DNA of 64,000 nucleotides. Origin: Blepharisma stoltei (lineage: Eukaryota > Ciliophora > Heterotrichea > Heterotrichida > Blepharismidae). The DNA lies in contig CAJZBQ010000004.1 of NCBI GenBank assembly GCA_914767885.1, positions 468,501-532,500 on the forward strand, read 5' to 3'. The notes below the pieces were generated by a model. The model ran no database searches. It saw nothing but the letters and a program-made list of their open reading frames with translations, and had not been told where the DNA came from. A program made the position numbers and the translations under genes. Position 1 is the first letter of the stretch. Each line of letters starts with the position of its first letter. Below are positions 43,067 to 53,918 of the stretch, one piece after another.

Positions 43067-46000
43067 CTATTGTGGTGCATAAACTATATATTCTACATCT
43101 TGTAAATGTTTTAGTTCTTTAAGAATTTGTTCTCTGCTTTGCACTGAGATTCTCATTTCCTCATTTTGGTGGTCAAGCTCTTTTTGATATCAGCTACATT
43201 TCGACTTCAAGTTCTCATAATCTAGCAATAGCTCTGGCTGTATATTTGGTTGATTTTGATTACTTCTTTTTTTTAACATTGAATTTTCTTGCTCAAGCTT
43301 TTCTACTAATACTTTCATATCTGAATTAGTAGAAGCTAAAAAATCGTTTTCTGCATCTAAAATGTCATTTTGAGAGAGCACTTTTTCAAGTTGTTCTTTA
43401 GTCCTATCAAGCTCATCAGTTGTTTTCTCAAGAATGTTTTCCAGGTTAAAAGTCATTTCTTCTAACTCCCCCCCCCCCCCCTCCGTGAGCGAACAAAACC
43501 ATTAGAAAAATCACCATTTTTTGACCAAAAAACCCACCCTCCGTGAGCGAACAAAAATTTTTTTAATAGAAAAAATTTTAATGGAAAAAAAATTTTGATA
43601 TATAAGTGATAATTAGTATAATGAAATCTAGAGCTAAATTCTGTTTAATTTTAAACAAATTGCGTTTTAAAACATAAATTTTGCAAATTAAATTAATATT
43701 TGCTTCCCAATTTTTGCAAATTAGGATTTTTTTAAATTTCGAAAAAAATATTTTTTATAAAATTTATATATAAATTTTTTTTAAAAAAAAAAATTAACCC
43801 CCCTCCGTGAGTGAACAAATTTTTTTTTGTTCGCTCACGGAGGGGGGGGGGGAGTAAGTATTTCAGCTGGCTATTTTCTTTGCGTAGGGAATCAATCTCT
43901 CCAATCATGTTTTTTACTTTTACTTCTAAAACTCTTATAGTACCATCTTTTAGCTCAATTTCGTTGACCAAGTTATTGATATCTTCATTATTGTTTTGTT
44001 GGGAATTTGCTTTGCAGCTTCTTTCCGAATTTTGTAAATTTTCACTTTGTGGGTCATAAATTTTTGAGCTAAATGATGTGCGAGACACGCTAAAACAATC
44101 ATCAATACTCTGTTTGTCTCAGTCTACTTCCATTTTCATAGGATCATCATTTATTTTTTCATTTGCTCTCAAAATATTATTTTTTTCTGCTAAAATATTT
44201 TCCAATTCTTCAACTTTACTTTTATATATGTTTAATTCTTCAGTTATTTTTTTCCGATTTTCTCTCTCTGGTGTACAAATTAACTCTCCATGTCTGTACT
44301 TTGAATAGTCAGTTAAAAGTGCATGCAATTGTTCTCTTTCCTTAATACTTTTCTTTAAACTTGCATGAAGCTTTTCTGTAAATTCTAGATTTTCCTTAAG
44401 TCTGTAATTGAGCGAATTAAGGTCTTCTTTGAGCTCACTTTTGAGTCTTTGAATATGCTCTTTTAACGTGTCATTTTCTACGAAAAGTTTTGCAGCTATA
44501 GGATGATTTTCATTAATTCGCTTAATTGAAAGGATTTCTTCTTTAAGTTCATCAGTTGTCTGAGAATTTAAAGCTAATCCTCCTTTTTGGAGTCGTTTAA
44601 TTGCTTCTTCTCTGAATTTTATAACCATTTTGTCAGATTCAATTTTTTTTTCGTATTTTTCTAGGGTTACCATTAAAGCATGAATTAGATTTTCTCGGCT
44701 TTGGATTTCTTGCTGCAGTACAGATTCGCTTTGAAGACGAAGCTTTAAATTTTGTTCAAGTAAGGCTTCGATTTCTTTAACCCTCTCATTAAAGGCGTAT
44801 AAAGAATAATTAGAATGATCTCCAGAAGTGCAGCTTTGGCAATCCACATTCTTGAGAAGCTTGGCATTATTTAATTGAATTTTTAAATTTTTGACTTCCT
44901 CTCTTACTCCCCTCCCTCTTAAATTGGAGCAAAAAATCCTGTTCCAATTTAAAGGGGAGTTAATTTGTCTTTAAGAATGATTATATTAAATTTTTCTTTA
45001 TTAGTCTATTCAGTGTCAAACTGTTTAAATAATATTCTAATTGCACTTTTTCCATTAATTAGGTCAAAATATTTTATAAAAATTAGCATTTTAATTATAA
45101 AATTTGCTAAAAAAGATTGTCCTAATTTAAAGGGGTTAAAGTATCCAAAAAATGGATATTTTACCGATATATTGTTCTAATTTACAGGGGAGAGGAGCTA
45201 GCTCTTTAATTGTTCCAACAGTATCTTCATTAATTACAGCCTGATTCTTCACCAATTTTGCTCTTTCAGCAAATCTCAAAGTCGAAAGCGTTTCTCCAAA
45301 GCAAGTCGACGCAGCACTTATATTTGCAATAATGCAAGTTTTAGAATTTCCTCCCAAAGAATCTTTAAGCAAAAACGTAAGTTTGGAGTCTCTATAATGT
45401 ACGTGCCTATTTTTCCCTTCAGATATATCAACCAGTGAATTAATGACATTTCCCAGCGTTGATAAAGATTTGTTTATCATGCTGGCTTCTTTCAATCTTT
45501 CACCTCTTGCTTCAGTCGATTTCTGCCTTTCAGATCCTGCTAAATCAATAACATGAAACAAACTTGATCTAAAGTTCCATAAATCATCTTTTTTCTCTTT
45601 ACTTTCAATAGCCAACGTGAACACTGAGTGAGACCTTGAGCTTTCTTTATTCATTGATGTTGCCCCAACATGGCGGTTTTTAATACCTGTATTTAGTAGC
45701 TCGTAGGTTTCCTCGAATGATAGTACAGTTTCTATTTGTAAACCTTCGATATAAACTCCTTTTTTAATATCTTCTCTTATTTGGAGTCCTCTCTGTTCAG
45801 GCAATAAAAGATCATTAATCTGCTCATTATAGATTTCTAAAAATGAACATTTTAGCAAAAATTCAACTCCGCTGCATCTTTTTATTTCTTTTTTGACTGA
45901 ATTGAAAATAAATTCTAATGCACGTGGTAAGAGGCCTCTTAGGTTATAATCATTAATATTCGCGGACAGGAGATTTAAACTGGAAGGTCCTAAAATTGTG

Positions 46001-46290
46001 TGTGTTTTACCAGAACCTGTTTGCCCATAGGCAAAAATCGTGCCATTATATCCTGCAAGGCAGCTGGATGCTATAGGTTGACCAATTACTTCAAATAACT
46101 CTTCTTGTGTGATATCTTGGTCCCCAATGAAATCATATGTGAAAGTTTTTATACTTGATTTTGTGTCAATTGAAATAGAGCTCATTGAAAGATCGACTTG
46201 AATGCATTGCTTTCCTAAGCATTCTGCTTTCTCTTTATTGCTTAAAGGCCGTACGCGAATAGCCACTTTGACGTTATCGTTTTCTGGCAT
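43067..46290 (-). CDS. Kinesin-12 (KIF15)-like motor
   Basis: 845 residues after removal of two IESs. N-terminal motor (about 1-350): VKVAIRVRPLSN, P-loop AYGQTGSGKTHT, switch I NKESSRSHSVFTL, switch II VIDLAGSE, and HVHYRDSKLTFLLKDSLGGN. QIREDIKKGVYIEGL resembles kinesin-12. The neck and tail are long coiled coils (LRLQSESVLQQEI, KITEELNIYKSKVEELE). Likely a plus-end motor in spindle or cortical microtubule work. Two TGA codons (near 44118, 43190) read as Trp. IES joins: TIKEL/REEVKNL and SQLKYL/EEMTFN. Stop TAG at 43067; see the downstream coiled-coil gene. Confidence 0.88.
43463..43854. mobile_element. Family 1 MITE/IES in the kinesin, intact composite form
   Basis: 392 bp. Four copies of the CCCTCCGTGAGCGAACAAA end: outer left, an inner direct copy about 75 bp in, then near the right a direct copy facing the inverted outer right end as a tight hairpin. 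TA borders; excision is in frame. Confidence 0.92.
44905..45198. mobile_element. Family 2 MITE/IES in the kinesin
   Basis: Ends CCCTCCCTCTTAAATTGGAG and TAATTTACAGGGGAGAGGAG, with inner copies TTCCAATTTAAAGGGGAG and CTAATTTAAAGGGG. TA borders. Confidence 0.85.
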
Positions 46291-46588
46291 GTTTAAAATA
46301 TGAATTTGAAACTTGGGCGATTTTGAGTCTAAAATATGGAATAAAGTTTAGGTCATAAAGCAGTGTCAAAATTTATAATAAAAGTCATTTTGAAGATCAA
46401 TTTAAGGATTATGTTAATAGTTTTTACATTTAAAATAATTTAATAAATTCTATGATTATCGTGAAGCTAAATTAGCTTAAATCAAGAAATGTGCTATATC
46501 AATAATGCTGATTTTTTTTATTAATTACTAATGATTTGTGCTGCAAGCATATAAATGAAGTATATCTAATTAATTTTCCAATTAAACA
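46291..46588. other. Divergent AT-rich promoter region
   Basis: 298 nt between divergent starts of the kinesin and the helical-repeat gene. No motif recognised. Confidence 0.5.
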
Positions 46589-49452
46589 ATGAATGATTTT
46601 GCTAGAATTATTTCTAATCTGCAAACAGTCGAAGAAGGAGGTGATCTCCAACCCCAAGGGTTAATTGATATTATCGACGCTTTGCAGGACTCATTCAGAA
46701 ACAGCGCATCAAGAAAAAATCTGAAAATTTGCTTTGGATCAATTTTCTCAGGTCTGCTGACTTTATCTAAAAAATTACCAGAAGTAAGCCCCATTTAGAC
46801 TGATCAGCTTATTTTTGAAGTTTTTAGAAGCTTCGGACAAGAAGGATATGATGTAACGCAGATGCTGATAAAAGAATTCGAGAAAAGAACTGACGAGCCA
46901 ACACTGATAAAGCTCATCAGTTTAACAAGAATGGCATTAGATTCAATGCCAGCTGGCAAACGAATATCAGCTTCTGTCAAATTATCTTCAGCCTTAAACT
47001 CAATTAAAGATTTGCTGAGCTCTGAAACTTAACTTAACTTAACTTAACTGTCTGGTATTTAAGGTGTCTAGTGCCGCACCCCATAAAAATGGGAGTTATA
47101 GCGAAAAATTGATGACGTCGCCGGGCCATCTGGAATCGCGATAGTTAGCCCACCGGCCAAGCCTTCACCTGCACTTCGCCCATCTTCGCCGCACGTCTCA
47201 CCCGGCGCGTTGCCGTCGCCCTTGCCTCGACTCAGCTCCTGCGCGTTTTCCGCCTAAGGGTCATCCTCCCGTGGGGATGTGCTGAGAGGTAAAACTCCGA
47301 AATCTTGAGTGCACTGAGGAGCTGTTCCTTTGGTTATCCCCCAAAAGTTAAACAGCTATTGCTGTGCAGAAGTTCTCGAGAGAGAAACCCAACCCCATAA
47401 ATAAAATTCCATGAGGGAGAGAAAATTAGCAAAGCTAATTTCTCTCGAACCGAATGCCATTTTATTTATGCTGAGCTCTGAAACAGATAAAAATACAGTA
47501 GATGAAATTCTAAGCACAATAGCGCCTTCAACTTCAGGCTATATGAACCGTGAATTGACGAATAACGATAAAATTATGATCATCGAACAATGAATTACTG
47601 ATGATCCTTTATTGAGAGACAAAACCACTAATGCATGAGTAAAAATAAAAGGGATAGAAATGATTGATTTTTTAAGTAAACCAACAAATATGTGCTTATT
47701 AGTAGATTTTATATTTAAAACCACGCCGAGCAGGATCCTTGAAGAAGAAACTGCAGCAAAAGCAGTAAAAGCGCTAATTCATCTTCATAATAGCATTTTG
47801 ATAATGAAGTTCCATACATATGATCCTGTTCAGCTTATAATGGAATGCATTCATAGAGGGCTTCAATCTGCTACTGATGAAATCAGAATAATGATGGCTT
47901 GCAAAGTCCTCGATTATTGGATGAAAAAAGATCTAGAAAAATCAATCCCTATATTTTTATCCTTGCAAACAGGTCTGCTATTAATTGAGCACATCTATAT
48001 AGGAGCAGTTCAGCATTTTTTACATTTCACTATCATTTCTAATCAATTACTTTCAGAAAGTCTCAAAGAAATGATCCATTCCAACTTATTATCTCCATTC
48101 CTAAATCAAATATGAAGCAAAATGGTGATACTAAGGGAAATTGGTTTCCGAGGAGCACTAGAGCAGGTCGGACCCATCTTGATGAAGCTGAAAATAGTGC
48201 CTCTTTCAATTTTTTAAGTAGACCTCCGGGTTTATGGATGCAGTCGATGAGGAAAGTTTTGTTTCTACCCTCTATTTTTCCCTGTCTATGTCAGATGGAC
48301 TAGACAAGTTTTTACCTCCCACTTAATTTTTACTTATCTGGACTAGCAGGGCAGTCGCAAGAGGTGGCTCTATCTCGGAGCTATCCTTAGCTTAAGTGGA
48401 TTTTACACCAGATAGGCAGGCTAGTGGTCTATCCGCTAATGGCCTTATAATTTTAAGTTAATTTAAATCAAATATTCCAGCTTCTCAATGCAGAAAGGGA
48501 TTTAGATAAGGACATTTATTTAATCAAATTAAAAGGAATTTCTGAATTTTTTGAGCAGCTCTTTGCAGAAGCTTTATCAATTCCAAACAATTCTGATGCT
48601 GATGAAGTCCATGAGTGCGAAAATAAAAACTTATTGAATGGAGCCAGAAATTTAACTGAATTTTTATTTGTAGAAAATGGAGCACTTCTTGTGAGGAATA
48701 TTTTAAAAATTGCTTTTACTGACTTTAATGATTCTTCTGATAATGAAATTAGATATGATTATCTAAATTTGATTACAAAAATTCTGGTCAGTTGCAAAGA
48801 AGGAGCTTTGCGTTCAAAGGCCATACGTTTAATTTCGCATTTTGATAGAACAACACTGAGAGCAATTCAGCAAATTGTTTCAAGATTTGCAATTGGGCCG
48901 AGGGTAAAGCAAGTCAAACTAAATGCATTTGTAGTTGAAAGGCCAATAAGCCTAGATATGCTGACAATAATTAGGGTCCTGGCGCTAATATTGGAATTGA
49001 GAACTGCATTAATTGATGAAGTTGAGTCTGGATGCTGGAATTCCTTATATATGTGGTTATTTGTCTTTAAAACAAATAATATGCTCTGTTCTCTTATGAA
49101 TAGACTAACTAAATTATTTATAGAAAACGCTGATATGAGCTTAATAAGGCAATTATTGTTAACAAGAGGAATGATGCACAAAATAATCACAGCTGCGATT
49201 GAGCCAGATGAAAATCCTTCGGAAAAAGATTTCCATTATTGTGCTAAAGGAATGATTAATTCAATTATATTTTATGTAAATAATCATGATAATGCACTGA
49301 CAAGAGATATTCAAGCATCTGTAATGTGGCAAAAAATTCCAAAGAGAGAAAGAGCAAAGGGATTTGGTATTGAAAAGAAAAGAGTAAAAGCAGTTTCTGT
49401 TGATAATGGGCCAAAACATAAAATATCAAAATTAAAAACTAATAAATATTAA
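46589..49452 (+). CDS. Alpha-helical (HEAT/ARM-type) repeat protein, unknown
   Basis: 676 residues after removing the intron 46784-46798 and two retroposons. I do not recognise a named family. The sequence is a series of amphipathic helices typical of HEAT/ARM scaffolds (LSLTRMALDSMPAGKRIS, VKALIHLHNSILIMKFH, LNLITKILVSCKEGALRSKA), ending in a basic tail (KRERAKGFGIEKKRVKAV, KHKISKLKTNKY) that may be nuclear. TGA near 47591 and 47637 read as Trp. Both retroposons carry perfect target repeats, and removal of each restores frame exactly. Stop TAA. Confidence 0.6.
46784..46798 (+). other. 15-nt intron
   Basis: GTAAGCCCCATTTAG; retained, it stops the frame. Removal joins KKLPE to TDQLIFEVF. Confidence 0.88.
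47029..47468 (-). mobile_element. Retroposon-like element in the helical-repeat gene
   Basis: Perfect 16-bp duplication TGCTGAGCTCTGAAAC (47013-47028, 47469-47484), which contains no TA. Tail TTAACTTAACTTAACT at left; ATGCCATTTTATTTA end at right. Removal joins LSSET to DKNTVDE. Confidence 0.95.
48114..48463 (+). mobile_element. Retroposon-like element, plus orientation
   Basis: Perfect 12-bp duplication TAAATCAAATAT (48102-48113, 48464-48475). Begins GAAGCAAAATGGTG and ends TTTTAAGTTAATT, the mirror orientation of the other copy in this gene. Removal joins PFLNQI to FQLLNAE. Confidence 0.92.
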
Positions 49453-49583
49453 CTAGTTTAAGCATATTTTCGCTTAAAAAGTCAAAATGCAAATCTTTTT
49501 TGTCTAATATCTTCCTAAAAAATTAAAGAGAAATAATTCTTAGACAAGAGTATAAAAACAGATGAACATAAAATAGTTTTATT

Positions 49584-49947
49584 TACTCCTGTCTAGGTGG
49601 CAAACAAAAGCATTTGTTCACTCACAGAGGGGGTTAATTTATTTTCTAAAAATTTTATAGCCCAGGAGCGATTTTTGATCACCCTGGCTATATAGTATTT
49701 TTTTTGAAATTTAAGAAACTCCCATTCGCAAAATTGAGAATTAAAATTGATTTAATTTGCAAATTTATGTTTTAAAATGCAAGCTGCTTAAATTTCAAAA
49801 TAATTAGCTAAAGATTTCATCATAATAATTATAGCGCTTTCCCGAGGATGGCGCCATTTCCGCGCCATCCTCGGGAAAGCGCTATATCAATTATGTATCT
49901 AAATAATTTTTCATAAACATTTTTGATCGCTAAAGGAGGGTGGAAGT
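49584..49947. mobile_element. Family 1 MITE carrying a nested palindrome
   Basis: Left CTCCTGTCTAGGTGGC, inner TTCACTCACAGAGGGGG, right TAAAGGAGGGTGGAAG. A 55-bp palindrome sits inside at 49831-49885, interrupting the usual CATAATAATTAT interior at a TA. Confidence 0.7.
49831..49885. repeat. GC-rich palindrome inside a MITE
   Basis: ATAGCGCTTTCCCGAGGATG continues GCGC, then a 6-8 nt loop and the complement. Bounded by TATA. Core shared with 20535-20578. Confidence 0.9.
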
Positions 49948-50097
49948 TAGGTTATTTGCTTCTGAGAGCATTTACTATATTTTTAAGATCTTTAAAGCTT
50001 CAGCATTTAATAAATTATTTTTTTAAGTAATTTTTATATATAAGCAATGCTCAAATCCTAAAAGCCGAATATGTTATGGCAGTTTTTATAAATATCT

Positions 50098-50479
50098 TAA
50101 CTCCCCCCCCTCCGTGAGTGAACAAAAAAATTTTGTTCACTCACGGAGGGGGGTTAATTTTCTTCTTTTAAAAAATTTAGATATAAATTTTATAGAAAAT
50201 ATTTTTTTTCGAAATTTAAAAAAAAATCCTAATTCGCAAAAATCGGAAAGCAAATATTAATTTAATTTATAAAATTTATGTTTTAAAAAGCAATTCGTTT
50301 AAAATTAAACAGAATTGGCTCTAGATTTCATTATAATAATTATCATTAATATATTAAAATTTTTTTTCCATAAAAAATTTTTCTATTAAAAAAATTTTTG
50401 TTCACTCACGGAGGGGTGGGTTTTTGGGTAAAAAATAGGGATTTTTCTAATGGTTTTGTTCACTCACGGAGGGGGGGAG
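50098..50479. mobile_element. Family 1 MITE, reverse composite form
   Basis: Hairpin end first (CCCCCTCCGTGAGTGAAC facing GTTCACTCACGGAGGGG), then the AT-rich core, an inner TTCACTCACGGAGGGGTGGG copy and the outer right end. TA borders. Ends 16 nt before the next start codon. Confidence 0.9.
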
Positions 50480-50496
50480 TAAGATAGAATTAATTA

Positions 50497-51691
50497 ATGG
50501 TAGAGTCAGATCTAGATATTAATAGCGCCAGCTCAAGCTTTGCATTTACTGAAGAAGTCAATCCAGAGCTTTTAGGTCTGGATCCTCTAGCTGACAAAGA
50601 GCAGTATCATAAAGATAAAGTTTGCACTATTTGCAAAGATTCCTTCAATTTACTGAAACACAAATATCGTTGTAAATTCTGCTGAAGAGGAGTGTGTTCA
50701 AAATGTTCTAATTCCCCCTCCATGGACGAACAAAACCATTGGAAAAATACCTATTTTTTGACCAAAAACCACCCTCCGTGAGTGAAAAAACAAAAGTTTT
50801 TGATATTAAAAATTTTTTATGGAAAAAAAAATTTTTGATATATAAGTGATAATTAATATAATGAAATCCCGGGCTAATTCTGTTTAATTTTAAACAAATT
50901 ACGTTTTAAAATATAAATTTTGCAAATTAAATTAATATTCGCTTTCCAATTTTTGCGAATTGGGAAATTTTTAAATTAATTAAAAAAATAATCCCCTACC
51001 GTGAGCGAACAAAATTTTTTTGTTCGCGCATGAGGGGGGGAGTAAGCAAAAAGCTATAAACCCAATACTCGGTGGACCCCAAAGGATTTGTGACAAATGC
51101 TTTCCTAGTTATATAGAAAAGCTTTCAAGAGTTTCAATGAAAATGGACGACATCAATAGATCAAGGCAGAACTCTCTTGCAATAAGTCAAGAAATATTAA
51201 GTGTTATTCAAGAAAGAAATAAAGAACAGATGACGAAAAAGGTACTAGAACACAAGTATGAGTTACTTGAAGCAGAATTAGAAGATGGACAGATTATATA
51301 TGAAGGTATAGAATTTATCGCCAAAGATATTGAAGTTAAAATAAAAGAAAATGAGGAACTTTTAAAACAAATTGAAAGACTGGAAAATGATATAAAGCAT
51401 TTTTCTCATTATAAAAGCTCTAAAAAGCATGAAAAATATATAGATCATGATAAAATCAAAGAAATGAATGCTAATATTGAAAATACCAGAGAAGCAAATC
51501 AAAGTTTAGAAAAATGTTTAAATGAGCTAAAAGAAGAAGCAGAAAAAGTTGTGAAAAAGAAAGAAGAACTTACAGCACTAGCAATATTGCTAAATGAGAA
51601 GCGTGAAGAAAGAGCTAAGCTGAAGCAAAAACTTGAATTGAAATTTCTGTCTACCCCAAATAAATCTTGCTGCGAATGCAGTATAATTTAA
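50497..51691 (+). CDS. FYVE-type zinc-finger, coiled-coil protein with CaaX end
   Basis: 286 residues after removing IES 50709-51042. Residues about 44-98 form a FYVE-like finger: VCTICKDSFNLLKHKYRCKF, CWRGVCSKCS, then RICDKCF; the basic RRHHCR core of classical FYVE is replaced by KHKYRCKFCWRG, so PI3P binding is uncertain. TGA at 50683 gives the Trp. The rest is coiled coil (EHKYELLEAELEDGQIIYEG). The C-terminus KSCCECSII fits a CaaX prenylation signal with neighbouring Cys residues. Likely endosomal or membrane-bound (inference). Stop TAA. Confidence 0.72.
50709..51042. mobile_element. Family 1 MITE/IES inside the FYVE finger
   Basis: Left ATTCCCCCTCCATGGACGAA, inner CCACCCTCCGTGAGTG copy, right hairpin CCCTACCGTGAGCGAAC / GTTCGCGCATGAGGGG. 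TA borders; excision gives CSKCS/KQKAINP in frame. Confidence 0.88.
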
Positions 51692-51738
51692 CTTAATATT
51701 TTCTATTTATGATTGCTTTAAGTATCTAAAATAATTAA

Positions 51739-53806
51739 ATGGAGAGCATAAAATGCAGCAATCCTGGCTGCAATGAAGAAGCTTTTTATCTTTGTAACTG
51801 CCAAATCCCAACCCAATTTATTTGTAAGGAGCACATTTTCCTTCATATATCGATTTCAAAAGGTACCTCAAGCATTATTAATACTCTCACAGAAATATTG
51901 AACTTGAATAATATAGATCAGTCTAATCAAAACTTTGAAAATAGTTCATTGGCGCAATGCAAAAAATTACTTTACATCGACAAGAAATCTGGAGGATATT
52001 TTATTAGCATTGACAATTTCAGTATTGAAAAATGAAATTCTTTTAAGTTTAAAAAAAACTATCCCTTTAAAGTTTGCCAAAACCTTCCAGCCAACATGAA
52101 GCTTATCCTTACTTGGAATTTCAACGTTTTTGGGAGTTATATGCTTTTAATAGATTCAAATGATGCTATTATACTAATGAGAAAAATACCTTATATGATT
52201 TCAGAATCAGCAAGTCTGGTATATCATAATTGCTGTATTTATCTTTTTGGAATAATAACTGGGGCTGGCAAGAATATTGCTCAAGCGGTGAAATACGACA
52301 TAATTAGAGATTCTTATATTAAAATTTCTTCTTGCAAAGCTCAAATTATAAATTGCACAACAGCATGATTTGAGAATAAAATTTTAGTTGGAGGAAGGAA
52401 TTATATTGGAGTTTTAGCGTATGACCCTAATATTAATTGCTATGATCATCTAACAGATCTAACTCTAGGCACAAGCAAGTTAATATTCCCAGGAAATAAT
52501 TCGATTTTTATAATAGAAAGTGCGAAAGATATATATGAGAGCGATGGATCTAATATAGATCATAACCCTATATAGATTTCTTTATCGAAAAAAAGGGAAT
52601 GGACGGTTAAAATGCCAAGACAGACTCTACTAGGAAGCGTTAAACAGTGACATGTGAAAGCATGGCTGACAAGAGTGAAAAAATTTGACAAGAAAACGCG
52701 CCAATTTTTAAAATGGCTTATTATTAAATTAATTTACCCGTTTTTAAACTCGGATTGATTATTTTCTTATTTACTTTTTTCTTTTCTGGAGAACTTCAAA
52801 AGTAAATTAGGTCAAATTAAGTAGATTTTTAAATAAACAATGCCAATTTTGTTTATGATAAATTTCTCTATAAAAGCCAAAGTTTATATTGAACGCTTAA
52901 TATTCTTTATGAAGTTTTTTTAACAGCTCTGTTGTGGATTTTAAAAATTATAAACTTATCAATTGAAAATTTTTAAATAGGCAATGCCAATTTGCTTATG
53001 ACAAAATGCTCGATAAAAGCGAAAGTTTGTATTTTACGTTCATTGTTCTTTATAATGTTCTTAATGGCTCATAATAATGTTTTATTTTTATCATCTTCAG
53101 CCTTAGAAGGGTATCTTAAATTTAAAATTAATTTAATTATAAAGCCATTTTAAAAAAAATAATATTTAAAATGGCAATTAGTGATAGGGTCCTAGTCCTG
53201 TTCTCCAGGCTAGCCCTATTATCCGAGCTTTGTGAGAGTGTTCAAGCTTCTTGAGAGTCTTGGCTTGAAGAGAAGAGGTCTGTGCAGAGTCTGGTATGGA
53301 CTAGAGAAGTCTTAAAGGGTTTATCAACTTTAACAGTTCGATAGTTAGGCCGATCCATCTGCTGCTGTTCAGAGCTGTATTGAAGCTGGACCTCAAGTTA
53401 AAGAGGAATTAAAAGCACTGCAGTACTAGAGAAATTTAATAAACATAAACATTTTAAAAACTGGTGCGTTTGTTGTTAATTTTTTTACATTTTTTTGACA
53501 TGCCACTTTTCAAGGCTACCCTGCATAAGATCCAGCTCGTTCCTTTGAGATAGTCTGTCTTGTTCATTCGACCGCCCATTACATTTTGTTCGATAAAGAA
53601 ATCTATAGAGGGACATGAGCTATATATATAGTTGAAATACAATCAAAAAATCATATTTCCCAAGCTTTAATAATGTTTCGCATATGCTTCCATATAAGGA
53701 CAGTTTATATTTTGTGCTACACTCAAAATTACTCTACAGCTTTAATTTAAAAGAAAAAGAATTCAAGTTTGAAATGAGAGTTGTGAACCCAAATTATAAA
53801 ATCTAA
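51739..53806 (+). CDS. B-box-like zinc finger plus kelch-like protein
   Basis: 330 residues if the 1075-bp element (52554-53628) is removed. N-terminal Cys/His cluster, CSNPGCNEEAFYLCNCQIPT then FICKEHIFLH, resembles a B-box-type zinc finger. The remainder shows repeating beta-propeller-like strands (LVYHNCCIYLFGIITG, KILVGGRNYIGVLAYDPN, LPYKDSLYFVLHSKLLYSFN) typical of ciliate kelch proteins. TGA near 52033 and 52366 read as Trp. The element cuts between SDGSN and SWNTIKKSYFP; without excision the last propeller strands are lost. Stop TAA. Specific function unknown. Confidence 0.6.
52554..53628. mobile_element. About 1.1-kb terminal-inverted-repeat element
   Basis: Ends share TATAGATTTCTTTATCGAA in inverted orientation (52572-52590, 53588-53606), with weaker pairing continuing outward (CAT..CCCT) to TATA borders. 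It contains an imperfect tandem duplication (about 52835-52935 and 52975-53075) and a retroposon-like insert (53157-53449). No transposase ORF seen. Confidence 0.75.
53157..53449 (+). mobile_element. Retroposon-like element nested in the 1.1-kb element
   Basis: 11-bp duplication CATTTTAAAAA (53146-53156, 53450-53460). Begins AATATTTAAAATGGCAATT, the conserved end in plus orientation. Confidence 0.7.
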
Positions 53807-53918
53807 ATGCAGGAAATCACTAATTTTACTATAAAAATTAATTGTCTTAAATCTATTTCCATATTATTATTGAATTCTGATCCCCCATTTATGATGGAAT
53901 AATATTTCACAATTAGGG

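Larger units (their letters stand above)
49453..50496. other. Intergenic region with two MITEs
   Basis: Holds family 1 elements 49584-49947 and 50098-50479. The remainder is AT-rich; no gene seen. Confidence 0.6.

Noticed and set aside
47025-47042. TTAACTTAACTTAACTT runs as telomeric repeats
   Set aside because: They occur at one end of elements bounded by target duplications, so they are element tails.
47029-47468. Retroposon insertions being spliced from RNA as long introns
   Set aside because: No GT donor at the left junction or AG acceptor at the right junction would restore the frame, and true introns here are 15 nt.
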